A stretch of DNA of 29,119 nt from CAILQE01 sp036745415 (GTDB lineage Bacteria > Patescibacteriota > Saccharimonadia > Saccharimonadales > UBA4665): NCBI GenBank assembly GCA_036745415.1, contig DAIOGF010000005.1:1-29119 (forward strand), in the 5' to 3' direction. The notes beneath the pieces were generated by a model. The model was not told the DNA's origin and searched no databases. It saw nothing but the letters and a program-made list of their open reading frames with translations. Both the position numbers and the translations under genes were made by a program. How positions within the stretch are numbered: position 1 is the first letter of the stretch; every line of letters starts with the position of its first letter. Below are positions 1 through 6,741 of this stretch, in pieces.

Positions 1-486
1 TTCATTTATTTTTATATTATGTAGATTTGCCCAAGTTCTTAAAGTATTCACTAATTTCTCCACTTTTCCTTCAGTAGTATAACCGGAAAATTTAATTACT
101 AGAGATTCATGAGGTTTAATTTGCTTAATCTTAACTTGATTATTCACAGGTTTTGGTAATGTATCAATAGAGTATTTAGAAGGCATAGTGAAAGTTACTT
201 TATACCTACTGCTATTAACCATAGAAGTGTTCACAGGTGCTGTCATAGCAATCTTTTCAGAAGATTTCACTTTAGTGCTACTCACAGGAACAGTCATAGC
301 AATTTTCTTGGAACTAATATTATTTCCGAATATATAATCTGCTAGTGCAGAAAATGCATAATTACCCGCCGAGTTATATCCAGAAGCTTCAACTTCTACT
401 TCAGCATTTATATAACCTTCGTATTTCCTAATTTCTATTTTTCCTTCTTTTTTAATTACTTTGTATTTGGGAGTTTCTATAGCCAT
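1..486 (-). CDS. SOUL-family heme-binding-like protein (3' end outside window)
   Basis: I translated this by hand from an ATG at 486-484; the frame stays open for 162 codons to the window edge, so the C-terminus is missing. The protein begins M-A-I-E-T-P-K-Y-K-V-I-K-K-E-G and continues with R-K-Y-E-G-Y, a Y-I-F-G-N-N segment, two K-I-A-M-T-x-P-V segments, T-M-P-S-K-Y and I-K-F-S-G. That order is typical of the SOUL/HEBP family, whose eukaryotic members bind heme or tetrapyrroles; bacterial members are mostly uncharacterised. No signal peptide or membrane segment is visible, so it is probably cytoplasmic. It starts 10 bases after the stop of the mycothiol-nitroreductase-like gene on the same strand and has no clear Shine-Dalgarno, so the two are probably cotranscribed. 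The family call is firm; heme binding is unproven. Confidence 0.82.
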   Translation of the reverse strand, partial: MAIETPKYKVIKKEGKIEIRKYEGYINAEVEVEASGYNSAGNYAFSALADYIFGNNISSKKIAMTVPVSSTKVKSSEKIAMTAPVNTSMVNSSRYKVTFTMPSKYSIDTLPKPVNNQVKIKQIKPHESLVIKFSGYTTEGKVEKLVNTLRTWANLHNIKINE

Positions 487-496
487 TGAATTAATA

Positions 497-1111
497 TTAA
501 CACTTCGCAGTGGAATAGACATCTGGTCCAGAGCTTCTACCACGTTTTAGTTCCGAGAAATATTCAATTTTAGATAACTCAACAAGAGAATCCCAAATTT
601 TAACTGCTTCTTCTTGAGTAGGTAGTTCAGATAAAACTGGACCAAAAAATCCTCTAGTCTTACCATTTTCATGAAATACTATAGTAGGCACTCCTATATC
701 TTCTCCTATTGCCTTTAAGGCCTCTTTTGAGGAATCAATAATATCTTTATCTAAGGATGAATCGTCAGCATATTCAATAAGGTTCTTATCTAACATAAGT
801 TGACTTATTATTTCAGCGATTAATTTATTGTCATAATCGTCTCCGGATAGGAAATGTCTGATTCCGAAGTTGGTGTATAGATCTAATAAATCAGCTCCTT
901 GCTTCTGAGCGGCAATTAGAACTCTTTCAACTCGGTGAGATGAAATATGCCAATCATTTTCTGGGTGCTTATCTAGTTCTCCATTTTTCCATGCCAAACT
1001 AAAGAGCTTCCAGTTTACATCAATTTTTCTTTCATTTTTTGTGAGTAATATCCATCTACTAGTAATCCAACACCATGGACATGCCGGGTCAAAATAAAAA
1101 TCTATTTTCAT
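497..1111 (-). CDS. DsbA-fold mycothiol-dependent nitroreductase-like protein (Rv2466c family)
   Basis: The protein is a DsbA-fold thioredoxin-like oxidoreductase with C-P-W-C at residues 11-14. The N-terminus reads FDPACPWCWITSRWIL, nearly the same as I remember for Mycobacterium tuberculosis Rv2466c, a mycothiol-dependent reductase that activates some nitro-drugs. The C-terminal G-E-D-I-G-V-P-T-I, F-F-G-P-V-L-S and E-L-K-R segments match as well. The role would be cytoplasmic thiol-disulfide or nitro-group reduction using a low-molecular-weight thiol. I choose the start at 1111 rather than the in-frame ATG at 1126: a perfect TATAAT (1123-1118) lies exactly six bases before the 1111 ATG and overlaps the upstream alternative, which predicts a leaderless mRNA starting at this ATG. 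Its downstream neighbour is the SOUL gene. No mycothiol biosynthesis gene is in the window, so the thiol donor is unknown. Confidence 0.85.
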   Translation of the reverse strand: MKIDFYFDPACPWCWITSRWILLTKNERKIDVNWKLFSLAWKNGELDKHPENDWHISSHRVERVLIAAQKQGADLLDLYTNFGIRHFLSGDDYDNKLIAEIISQLMLDKNLIEYADDSSLDKDIIDSSKEALKAIGEDIGVPTIVFHENGKTRGFFGPVLSELPTQEEAVKIWDSLVELSKIEYFSELKRGRSSGPDVYSTAKC

Positions 1112-1117
1112 ATATAT

Positions 1118-1123
1118 ATTATA
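1118..1123 (-). promoter_or_regulatory. -10 element, leaderless-type, for the mycothiol-nitroreductase-like gene
   Basis: TATAAT on the minus strand, followed by six bases (ATATAT) and the ATG at 1111. The predicted transcription start coincides with the A of the ATG. No convincing -35 is visible. Confidence 0.6.
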
Positions 1124-1173
1124 CATCGGAAAGATAATTTAAATTTTTTGTTAAATGGAATTAAAATAATAAT

Positions 1174-1827
1174 TTAATTTAAGTTCATTTTCTTATCTAG
1201 AATTATTACAAGCGGAGTAATTGAAATAGTAGCTGAAGTCAGAATGATGACAACCGCTTGAGTAATATCTGTAAATAAATCAAAAGGTACGCTTGCGACT
1301 AAACTAATTAAAGAAAGAATATATAGATAAAAATTATATTTAATAATATTTCTATATAGAACGTTATGATGTCTTCTAGCTATTTTAGAGATATTTTTAA
1401 GTATTAAGAATATCAGGGTAAACATTATTATTCCTAAAACATCATGATATGAGAATATTTGCCTCAATGAATAACCACACTTAGAAATGGTTGTAGAGCA
1501 TTGATTACTGATTGGATAAATAGCATCTAGAATTATAAATAATCCGAAACCTAAATAATATATAATTGTTTTCTTATCTAGCTTTATTGTTTTTAAAAGA
1601 TATAAACCAATCAATATAATCAATAGCCCACAAATAACATCCAATATTATATATAGAAGATAATATGGCCTGCCTGGAATTTGAAGCACACTAAAATATG
1701 CATTATTTATTTGAGATCTATTTAGAAAGTACCCTAAAATCCAAGAATTATAAAATACAGCACTCAATATAGATAAAGCTAATAAGTGTTTTTGTGGTAG
1801 ATTTTTTATAAATCTAAATAATCTCAT
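1174..1827 (-). CDS. Six-helix membrane protein, DUF998-like
   Basis: A 217-residue integral membrane protein with about six hydrophobic helices (roughly residues 14-35, 54-78, 88-106, 128-146, 167-186 and 190-210). The first helix region contains Y-N-S-W-I-L-G-Y, followed by P-G-R-P-Y-Y, D-A-I-Y-P-I and S-Y-H-D-V-L-G-I. This order resembles the DUF998 family (PF06197), common in Actinobacteria and without an established function. Two cysteines in the loop after helix 3 (Q-C-S-T-T-I-S-K-C) could form an external disulfide. The start is supported by a TAAAAT exactly six bases upstream of the ATG. It points away from the Nudix gene at 1956, so the two have divergent promoters. The family assignment is from memory and moderate; the membrane topology is clear. 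Confidence 0.68.
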   Translation of the reverse strand: MRLFRFIKNLPQKHLLALSILSAVFYNSWILGYFLNRSQINNAYFSVLQIPGRPYYLLYIILDVICGLLIILIGLYLLKTIKLDKKTIIYYLGFGLFIILDAIYPISNQCSTTISKCGYSLRQIFSYHDVLGIIMFTLIFLILKNISKIARRHHNVLYRNIIKYNFYLYILSLISLVASVPFDLFTDITQAVVIILTSATISITPLVIILDKKMNLN

Positions 1828-1833
1828 ATATAT

Positions 1834-1839
1834 ATTTTA
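1834..1839 (-). promoter_or_regulatory. -10 element, leaderless-type, for the DUF998-like gene
   Basis: TAAAAT on the minus strand, six bases (ATATAT) before the ATG at 1827-1825; no Shine-Dalgarno exists between them. Confidence 0.5.
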
Positions 1840-1940
1840 TCTGATGGTATTTAAAAATTATTTATATTTTTAAGTTATTATTCAGTAAATATGTGAATAT
1901 AATAAATGATAAATGAATCAAAAATTATAATTAATTGTAT

Positions 1941-1949
1941 TGCTATACT
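1941..1949 (+). promoter_or_regulatory. Extended -10 promoter, leaderless-type, for the first Nudix gene
   Basis: TGC-TATACT followed by six bases (TAAATA) and the ATG at 1956. The TG one base ahead of the hexamer makes this an extended -10; the expected start of transcription is the A of the ATG. Confidence 0.6.
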
Positions 1950-1955
1950 TAAATA

Positions 1956-2354
1956 ATGATTAAATCTGCAAAAGTAATTATCTACGATAATAACAATAAA
2001 ATTCTTCTGTTAACCAGGAGTGATACTCATCCGAAATATGCACTTCACTTAGACCTACCTGGAGGAATTGTAGAAGAAAATGAATCCAACGAGTTCGCAA
2101 TCAAAAGAGAATGCGATGAAGAAATAGGAGTAAGTATCAACATTGAGGATTTAAGGCTAGTTAAGAAAGTACGACTTCCTAGTATATCTAGGAATTTATT
2201 TGAAATATATTTAAACCATACTCCGGAGATTAAATTATCCTGGGAACATAGCGAATATAGCTGGACAAGTGAAGAAGAAATTAAAAAAATGAGCACCACA
2301 AAAGATTTTGACCCATATTTTAATATGTTAATTGAATATATTAAAAGTAAATAA
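1956..2354 (+). CDS. Nudix hydrolase
   Basis: A single-domain Nudix protein of 132 residues, near the minimum size of the family. The Nudix box (G-x5-E-x7-R-E-U-x-E-E-x-G-U) is complete at residues 37-59, with R51, E52, E55 and E56 as the metal-binding catalytic core. Such enzymes hydrolyse a nucleoside diphosphate linked to another group; the substrate cannot be read from the sequence, and housecleaning of oxidised nucleotides or nucleotide-sugar hydrolysis are both possible. It is cytoplasmic, with no signal or membrane segment. The next gene starts 15 bases downstream but has its own -10, so it need not be part of the same transcript. An extended -10 exactly six bases upstream fixes the start codon. 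Confidence 0.9.
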   Translation: MIKSAKVIIYDNNNKILLLTRSDTHPKYALHLDLPGGIVEENESNEFAIKRECDEEIGVSINIEDLRLVKKVRLPSISRNLFEIYLNHTPEIKLSWEHSEYSWTSEEEIKKMSTTKDFDPYFNMLIEYIKSK

Positions 2355-2363
2355 TGATAAAAT
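2355..2363 (+). promoter_or_regulatory. Extended -10 promoter, leaderless-type, for the hydroxyacid-dehydrogenase-like gene
   Basis: TGA-TAAAAT directly after the Nudix stop codon, six bases (AGAAAT) before the ATG at 2370. It gives the second gene a private promoter despite the 15-base gap. Confidence 0.58.
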
Positions 2364-2369
2364 AGAAAT

Positions 2370-3293
2370 ATGAATGGAAAAATTTTAGTAACAGATACAC
2401 TCTTCATCTTTGATGAACACGTTAAAAGGATGGAAGATGCAGGATATGAAGTAGTTCGTGTTGAAAAACCTGACATGAACGAAGATGAACTATCCGAAGC
2501 AATAAAAGGTAAAGTTGGATATATTCTTGGCGGAATAGAATACGTGACCGATAAAGTAATAGAAAATGCTGATGTACTTAAAGCTATTATATTCACAGGC
2601 ACTGGATATGTAGGTCACGTGCCAGGATGGCAGAAAGCAAAAGACAAAGGAATCGCGGTTGCAACAACTCCGTTTGCTAATGTTTATGAAGTTGCCGAAT
2701 GGTCGCTTGCCGCAACTTTAGCTATGCAAAGAGATTTATTTGATCTTGGCCCTGACGGTAAAACAAGTTTTTACACCGTAGATAGTTTACCTGACTTAAA
2801 CATAGGTGTATTTGGATTCGGACACATCGGAAATAAATATGCAGATATGATTAGTGGAATTGGAGCTAAATCCGTAAGCTACTGGAATAGAACAGATAAG
2901 AATAATCAATACACTTTTAAATCTAAGGAAGATTTATTTAAAGAATCAGATATTATTTTTGTTGCTATTGGCGAAGAAATTGAAAACAATACTATAACTA
3001 AAGACCTAATTAGCTTAATGAAGCCAAATGCACTACTTGTAAGTATATCTAGGGATGGAATTATAAACGAAGAGGACTTAGCTGAAGCATTAAAGGCAGG
3101 TAAAATCCGAGCAGCTTTCGATAAAGTCAGTAACCATGACTTATTTAAAGGCCTAAGTAATAGAATATGGTATGGATCAACTGTATCAGAAGCGTATAAT
3201 TCACGAAGTTTTCTAAAGAAATCATCAGATATGGCAGTAGACTCTCTATTAAATCTACTATCTACTGGTGAAGATGAATATAGAGTTGTCTAA
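2370..3293 (+). CDS. D-2-hydroxyacid dehydrogenase-like protein with altered catalytic residues
   Basis: A 307-residue member of the D-isomer-specific 2-hydroxyacid dehydrogenase / phosphoglycerate dehydrogenase fold. The N-terminal substrate domain is followed by the NAD(P)-binding domain with G-F-G-H-I-G at 149-154, and the chain returns to the first domain at the C-terminus. The catalytic arginine is present (S-R-D-G, R228). The family glutamate (in D-V-F-E) is read here as F-D-K-V-S around 250-254, and the family histidine (in T-P-H-I-A) as S-T-V-S-E around 270-274, so both appear lost. W-N-R-T at the end of the second strand suggests NADP rather than NAD preference. It may be a diverged oxidoreductase with a different proton relay or a ligand-binding relic. 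It has its own leaderless-type promoter and lies upstream of the guaB1 homologue. The fold is certain; activity is uncertain. Confidence 0.82.
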   Translation: MNGKILVTDTLFIFDEHVKRMEDAGYEVVRVEKPDMNEDELSEAIKGKVGYILGGIEYVTDKVIENADVLKAIIFTGTGYVGHVPGWQKAKDKGIAVATTPFANVYEVAEWSLAATLAMQRDLFDLGPDGKTSFYTVDSLPDLNIGVFGFGHIGNKYADMISGIGAKSVSYWNRTDKNNQYTFKSKEDLFKESDIIFVAIGEEIENNTITKDLISLMKPNALLVSISRDGIINEEDLAEALKAGKIRAAFDKVSNHDLFKGLSNRIWYGSTVSEAYNSRSFLKKSSDMAVDSLLNLLSTGEDEYRVV

Positions 3294-3309
3294 ATTACTT
3301 TTTACAAGC

Positions 3310-3340
3310 ATTACTAATTTAATTAAAATATATTAGTAAT
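3310..3340 (+). promoter_or_regulatory. Operator-like inverted repeat upstream of the GMP reductase gene
   Basis: A 9-base perfect inverted repeat, ATTACTAAT at 3310-3318 and ATTAGTAAT at 3332-3340, separated by 13 bases that include a -10-like TAAAAT (3324-3329). It ends 12 bases before the GTG start. There is no U-run after it, so it is more likely an operator or leader hairpin than a terminator for the preceding gene. Confidence 0.4.
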
Positions 3341-3352
3341 AGAGCCTAAAAA

Positions 3353-4789
3353 GTGAAATTTTTAAACAATCTCAAACCAACATTTGATCTTACCTACAAT
3401 GATGTCTTTCTAGTACCAAATAAAACTGATGTTAATTCACGTTTTGATGTGGATCTTTCTGCACCAGATGGACTTACTAATATACCTATAGTTGTAGCTA
3501 ATATGACTGCTGTTAGTGGAAAGAGAATGGCAGAAACCGTAACTAGACGAGGCGGACTTGCGGTTCTTCCTCAAGATGCACCATTAAGTGTTACTAAAAG
3601 AATTATAGATTCCATAAGAAATGCTCACCCTATTTTTGATACCCCACTCACTTTAAGCGAAAAAGATATAGTATCGACAGCTCAGAATATTATTCATAAA
3701 AGATCTCATGGAGCCGTTGTTGTCGTTGATGAAGATAACAAACCAATTGGAATAGTTACAGAAGCAGATATGGAAGGCTTCGATAGATTCAAACCACTTT
3801 CTGATGTCATGAACACGAAAGTGCTAGCACTAAAAGATACTATGAATCTTAAAGAAATGTATCATTTCTTAAATAACAATAGACTAAGTGTAGCGCCAGT
3901 AGTTAACAAATCCGGAAAACTAGTTGGCATCATGACTCCTAAAGCATGTCTTAGAAGTGAGATATATAAACCCAATCTAGATAAAAAAGGTAGACTTAAA
4001 GTTGCTGTAGCTATTGGAGTTAATAAGGATGTTGAAAAAAGAGCTAAAACATTTATTGACTGGGAAGTAGAAATTTTAGTGCTAGACACAGCTCATGGTC
4101 ATCAACAGAAGATGATAGATGCAATAAAGACGGTACGTAAACTATCTAAGAAAGTTACTATTGTCGCCGGAAATATAGCAACCAAGGAAGGCACAAGAGA
4201 CTTACTCTTAGCTGGAGCCGACGTTATTAAAGTTGGTATCGGCCCAGGAGCTATGTGCACCACAAGAGTAATGACAGGTGTAGGTCGTCCGCAGTTATCT
4301 GCAGTATTGGACTGCGCCAATGAAGCCAAGAAGTTAGGTAAACACATTTGGGCAGATGGTGGAATTAGATATCCAAGAGATATAGCGCTTGCTATGGCAG
4401 GTGGAGCTGGAAATGTAATGTTTGCTAGTTGGTTTGCTAAGACTCATGAAAGTGCCGGCGAAATTAGATTTGACGAAAGTGGAAGAGCGTACAAAGAAAG
4501 TTTTGGAATGGCATCTAGAAGAGCTGTTCGAGAAAGAAATCAGAAAGAATTATCTCTAGAATTAGCTAAAAAAGAATTATTTGAAGAAGGAATTTCTACT
4601 TCTAAATTCTATATCGATCCTGCCAGACCTGGAGTTGAAGATATTATTGATCAGATAATGGCTGGCGTAAGAAGCGCCTGTACTTATGTAGGTGTTAGCA
4701 AATTAGATAAAATGCACTCAAAAGCAGTAATTGGAATACAATCTACTTCCGGCTATCAAGAAGGCTTACCGCTTCCTACCAACTGGTAG
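3353..4789 (+). CDS. guaB1: GMP reductase of the GuaB1 type (IMP dehydrogenase-related, with CBS pair)
   Basis: An IMPDH/GMPR-family barrel of 478 residues that follows the mycobacterial GuaB1 pattern throughout: F-D-L-T-Y-N-D-V-F at 11-19, V-A-N-M-T-A-V near 48-54, a CBS pair at about 97-205, D-T-A-H-G-H at 245-250, the catalytic loop G-I-G-P-G-A-M-C-T-T-R with Cys302, K-E-S-F-G-M-A-S, F-E-E-G-I-S-T-S and the C-terminal L-P-L-P-T-N-W. The mycobacterial protein, once listed as a second IMP dehydrogenase, was shown to be a GMP reductase (GMP to IMP with NADPH) regulated through its CBS domain. It would let a purine auxotroph rebalance salvaged guanine nucleotides. The start is GTG at 3353; no ATG exists near the homologous N-terminus. 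Its stop is one base from the convergent phosphatase stop. An inverted repeat precedes it. Very confident of the family; the reaction is inferred from it. Confidence 0.92.
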   Translation: MKFLNNLKPTFDLTYNDVFLVPNKTDVNSRFDVDLSAPDGLTNIPIVVANMTAVSGKRMAETVTRRGGLAVLPQDAPLSVTKRIIDSIRNAHPIFDTPLTLSEKDIVSTAQNIIHKRSHGAVVVVDEDNKPIGIVTEADMEGFDRFKPLSDVMNTKVLALKDTMNLKEMYHFLNNNRLSVAPVVNKSGKLVGIMTPKACLRSEIYKPNLDKKGRLKVAVAIGVNKDVEKRAKTFIDWEVEILVLDTAHGHQQKMIDAIKTVRKLSKKVTIVAGNIATKEGTRDLLLAGADVIKVGIGPGAMCTTRVMTGVGRPQLSAVLDCANEAKKLGKHIWADGGIRYPRDIALAMAGGAGNVMFASWFAKTHESAGEIRFDESGRAYKESFGMASRRAVRERNQKELSLELAKKELFEEGISTSKFYIDPARPGVEDIIDQIMAGVRSACTYVGVSKLDKMHSKAVIGIQSTSGYQEGLPLPTNW

Positions 4790-4790
4790 A

Positions 4791-5822
4791 TTATCTATTA
4801 TTCGGAAATACTTTAATTTCGTTGTCCCAATCCTGCCAAATATATAAGTCGTCGTTCTTTGGTCTATTTAATTGAGAAGCAAGCCTAATTCTCTGACCGT
4901 CTAATATTTTTCTATATTTCATTGGATTTCTATTAATTTCTAATCCCATAACCTTAGAGCCATGAAGTGTATGAGCATGTCCAGATATTATAATTTTATC
5001 TGTAGATGTTATTTCTTTAGTGTCCGTAGCATTTTTCATTGAGAATATTGGCTCTAATTCTACTTCAAGTTGTACTCCATTTTTTGGATATGGATCTGGA
5101 TATATACCCTTCGATAAATCTTCGGCAAGCCTATCGAGGTTCTCCTTCTGAACTTCCCACGGCTTATTGTGATTTATTCCGGCATGTGTAGCTATAAAAG
5201 TATCTGTTTCATAATATGGGATTGCGCTCATTAGCAAAGCCATATGTCCAAGATCTGTCATTTTTTCTCTAAGCTCGTCTTTGTTCCATCCAAATCTATC
5301 TTCATTAATTCCATAATCTGATACTGTCCGCGCTTTTATCATATCGTAATAATGTGAATAGGCGTATGAGCGAAGAGGATCGTCGCTGTTTAGTGCCCCA
5401 AGCAATATTAATTCGTGGTTAGCAAGACAAATAATTGCCTGCTCACCTAGCCCCATAATTGTATCTAGTAATCTGGGAACACTATTTGGTTCCTTAATTT
5501 CACCTTTTCTATCTATTAGATCACCTAGGAAAACAAATCCTAAGTCTTCTCTTTGGTATTTAGCTATTACACTTTCGAGTAGTTGATTTTCTCCGTGCAG
5601 ATCTGGAATAACGATATGTCTATCGAATAATTGATTTGTTTTTTTCATTACTGGATCTTCATTTAAAACTTCAAATTGAAGATTAATACTAAATAAATTA
5701 TTAGTCACTCTATTATATTTTTTTATGAGATCCTCGAAAGGGTCAATAGTAGGAAGTGTTTGAAAATCGCTTATAGGATAAATTAATGGTGAACTAATAT
5801 TTTTATCAAAATTTCTATTCAT
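4791..5822 (-). CDS. PPP-type metallophosphatase / phosphoesterase
   Basis: A 343-residue calcineurin-like phosphoesterase of the PPP (serine/threonine phosphatase, diadenosine tetraphosphatase) class. The metal-site motifs are all present: P-D-L-H-G (D74, H76), G-D-L-I-D-R (D101, D104, R105), A-N-H-E (N135, H136), T-H-A-G-I-N near 217 and G-H-A-H-T near 285. The D-R pair after the second motif is the signature of PPP rather than generic phosphoesterases. The first 65 residues are an extra N-terminal segment without a recognisable domain. No signal peptide is present. It is the last gene of a three-gene minus-strand cassette, five bases after the RimK-like gene, with no strong Shine-Dalgarno, so translational coupling is likely. 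Substrates could be a phosphoprotein or a dinucleotide; the sequence does not decide. Confidence 0.85.
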   Translation of the reverse strand: MNRNFDKNISSPLIYPISDFQTLPTIDPFEDLIKKYNRVTNNLFSINLQFEVLNEDPVMKKTNQLFDRHIVIPDLHGENQLLESVIAKYQREDLGFVFLGDLIDRKGEIKEPNSVPRLLDTIMGLGEQAIICLANHELILLGALNSDDPLRSYAYSHYYDMIKARTVSDYGINEDRFGWNKDELREKMTDLGHMALLMSAIPYYETDTFIATHAGINHNKPWEVQKENLDRLAEDLSKGIYPDPYPKNGVQLEVELEPIFSMKNATDTKEITSTDKIIISGHAHTLHGSKVMGLEINRNPMKYRKILDGQRIRLASQLNRPKNDDLYIWQDWDNEIKVFPNNR

Positions 5823-5827
5823 TTTCT

Positions 5828-6739
5828 TTAAAATTTACCATAACCTTCAATAGCTAACTTCAGGGCAAATCTAGCCATATATTTTGCTATATTAATTCCA
5901 GTTACATTTTCTATCTCTAATCCGGGATTGGAATTATATTCAATAACATAATCTTTTTCAAGGTTACTGTCTGTCATTATATCAACTCCTACTATACCCA
6001 ACCCACTGACTTCAGCAGTTTTTAAAGCTAACTCAGCTTGATTATCTGTTAAATTATATTTAAATCCTGTGCCTTTTTTTCCGAGATTGGCCCTAAAATC
6101 TCTATCATCACCAACTCTTTGCATTGATGCTACTATTTGATTATCTATAACTATTACTCTTGTATCTACATGTGATGGTGAAATCATCTTTTGAACAATT
6201 GAAGGTCTACCTAATGCCTCAAGATGAGAAATGGCACCCCTCCTAGATTCAACGAGTGTAACACCATTACCACTTGAACCCGACCGAGTCTTAACTATAA
6301 GTGGGGATTTACTATTTTCTTGAACTTTATCAACTATTGGAGGAATTATTTTACGATTAGTCGCAGAAATTGCTGCAATAGTGTGAGGCGTAGGAATTTT
6401 ATTTTCGGCAAGTATTATGCCAGAAAGTAGTTTATCTCCGGCAAATTTAATAGCCATAGCTCTTGATGTTACAGGAATCTTTTTAGTCTCTAATGCCTGA
6501 ACAAGAGCAAAACTCTTTGATGAAGCACTACCAAGTCTTAACAAAGCTCCATCAATTACTATTCTTCCAAGTTGTTCACCCACTCTTCTTTTGATATAGA
6601 TTTCATCCTCTAAAATTTCTACAACTGATTCATTTACTGGCAACGATAAAGGACGACATCCCAGATTAGATAACTCTTCGTAAACTCTTTTATATGCTTT
6701 AGACTTACTAGATTTCGGTACAACTATTCCAATATTCAT
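5828..6739 (-). CDS. RimK-like ATP-grasp ligase
   Basis: A 303-residue ATP-grasp enzyme resembling RimK, which adds glutamate to the C-terminus of ribosomal protein S6, and its amino-acid-ligase relatives. Recognisable parts are G-D-K-L-L-S-G-I-I-L-A-E-N-K-I-P-T-P (101-118, the D-K-x2 helix leading to the central domain), the phosphate-grasp loop K-T-R-S-G-S-S-G-N-G-V (150-160), D-T-R-V-I-V (192-197), D-F-R-A-N (214-218), and the Mg-binding D253 and E267-Y-N269 in the family segment N-S-N-P-G-L-E. Cytoplasmic; no extra domains. It begins two bases after the stop of the tandem metallophosphoesterase gene and ends five bases before the PPP phosphatase, so all three are probably one transcript. 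The acceptor could be a ribosomal protein, another peptide or a small molecule; no ribosomal gene is adjacent. Confidence 0.88.
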   Translation of the reverse strand: MNIGIVVPKSSKSKAYKRVYEELSNLGCRPLSLPVNESVVEILEDEIYIKRRVGEQLGRIVIDGALLRLGSASSKSFALVQALETKKIPVTSRAMAIKFAGDKLLSGIILAENKIPTPHTIAAISATNRKIIPPIVDKVQENSKSPLIVKTRSGSSGNGVTLVESRRGAISHLEALGRPSIVQKMISPSHVDTRVIVIDNQIVASMQRVGDDRDFRANLGKKGTGFKYNLTDNQAELALKTAEVSGLGIVGVDIMTDSNLEKDYVIEYNSNPGLEIENVTGINIAKYMARFALKLAIEGYGKF

Positions 6740-6741
6740 AA

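Noticed and set aside
2045..2602. 185-codon open frame on the minus strand
   Set aside because: It lies opposite the Nudix and dehydrogenase genes, whose protein families are certain; its Ser/Leu/Ile-rich translation resembles nothing and is a shadow.
3310..3340. Terminator for the dehydrogenase-like gene
   Set aside because: The stem is AT-only apart from one G-C pair and lacks a U-run; an operator or leader role ahead of the next gene fits better.
3353..4789. IMP dehydrogenase (GuaB)
   Set aside because: The N-terminus, the K-E-S-F-G-M-A-S segment and the L-P-L-P-x-x-W end follow the GuaB1 subgroup, whose characterised mycobacterial member is a GMP reductase.
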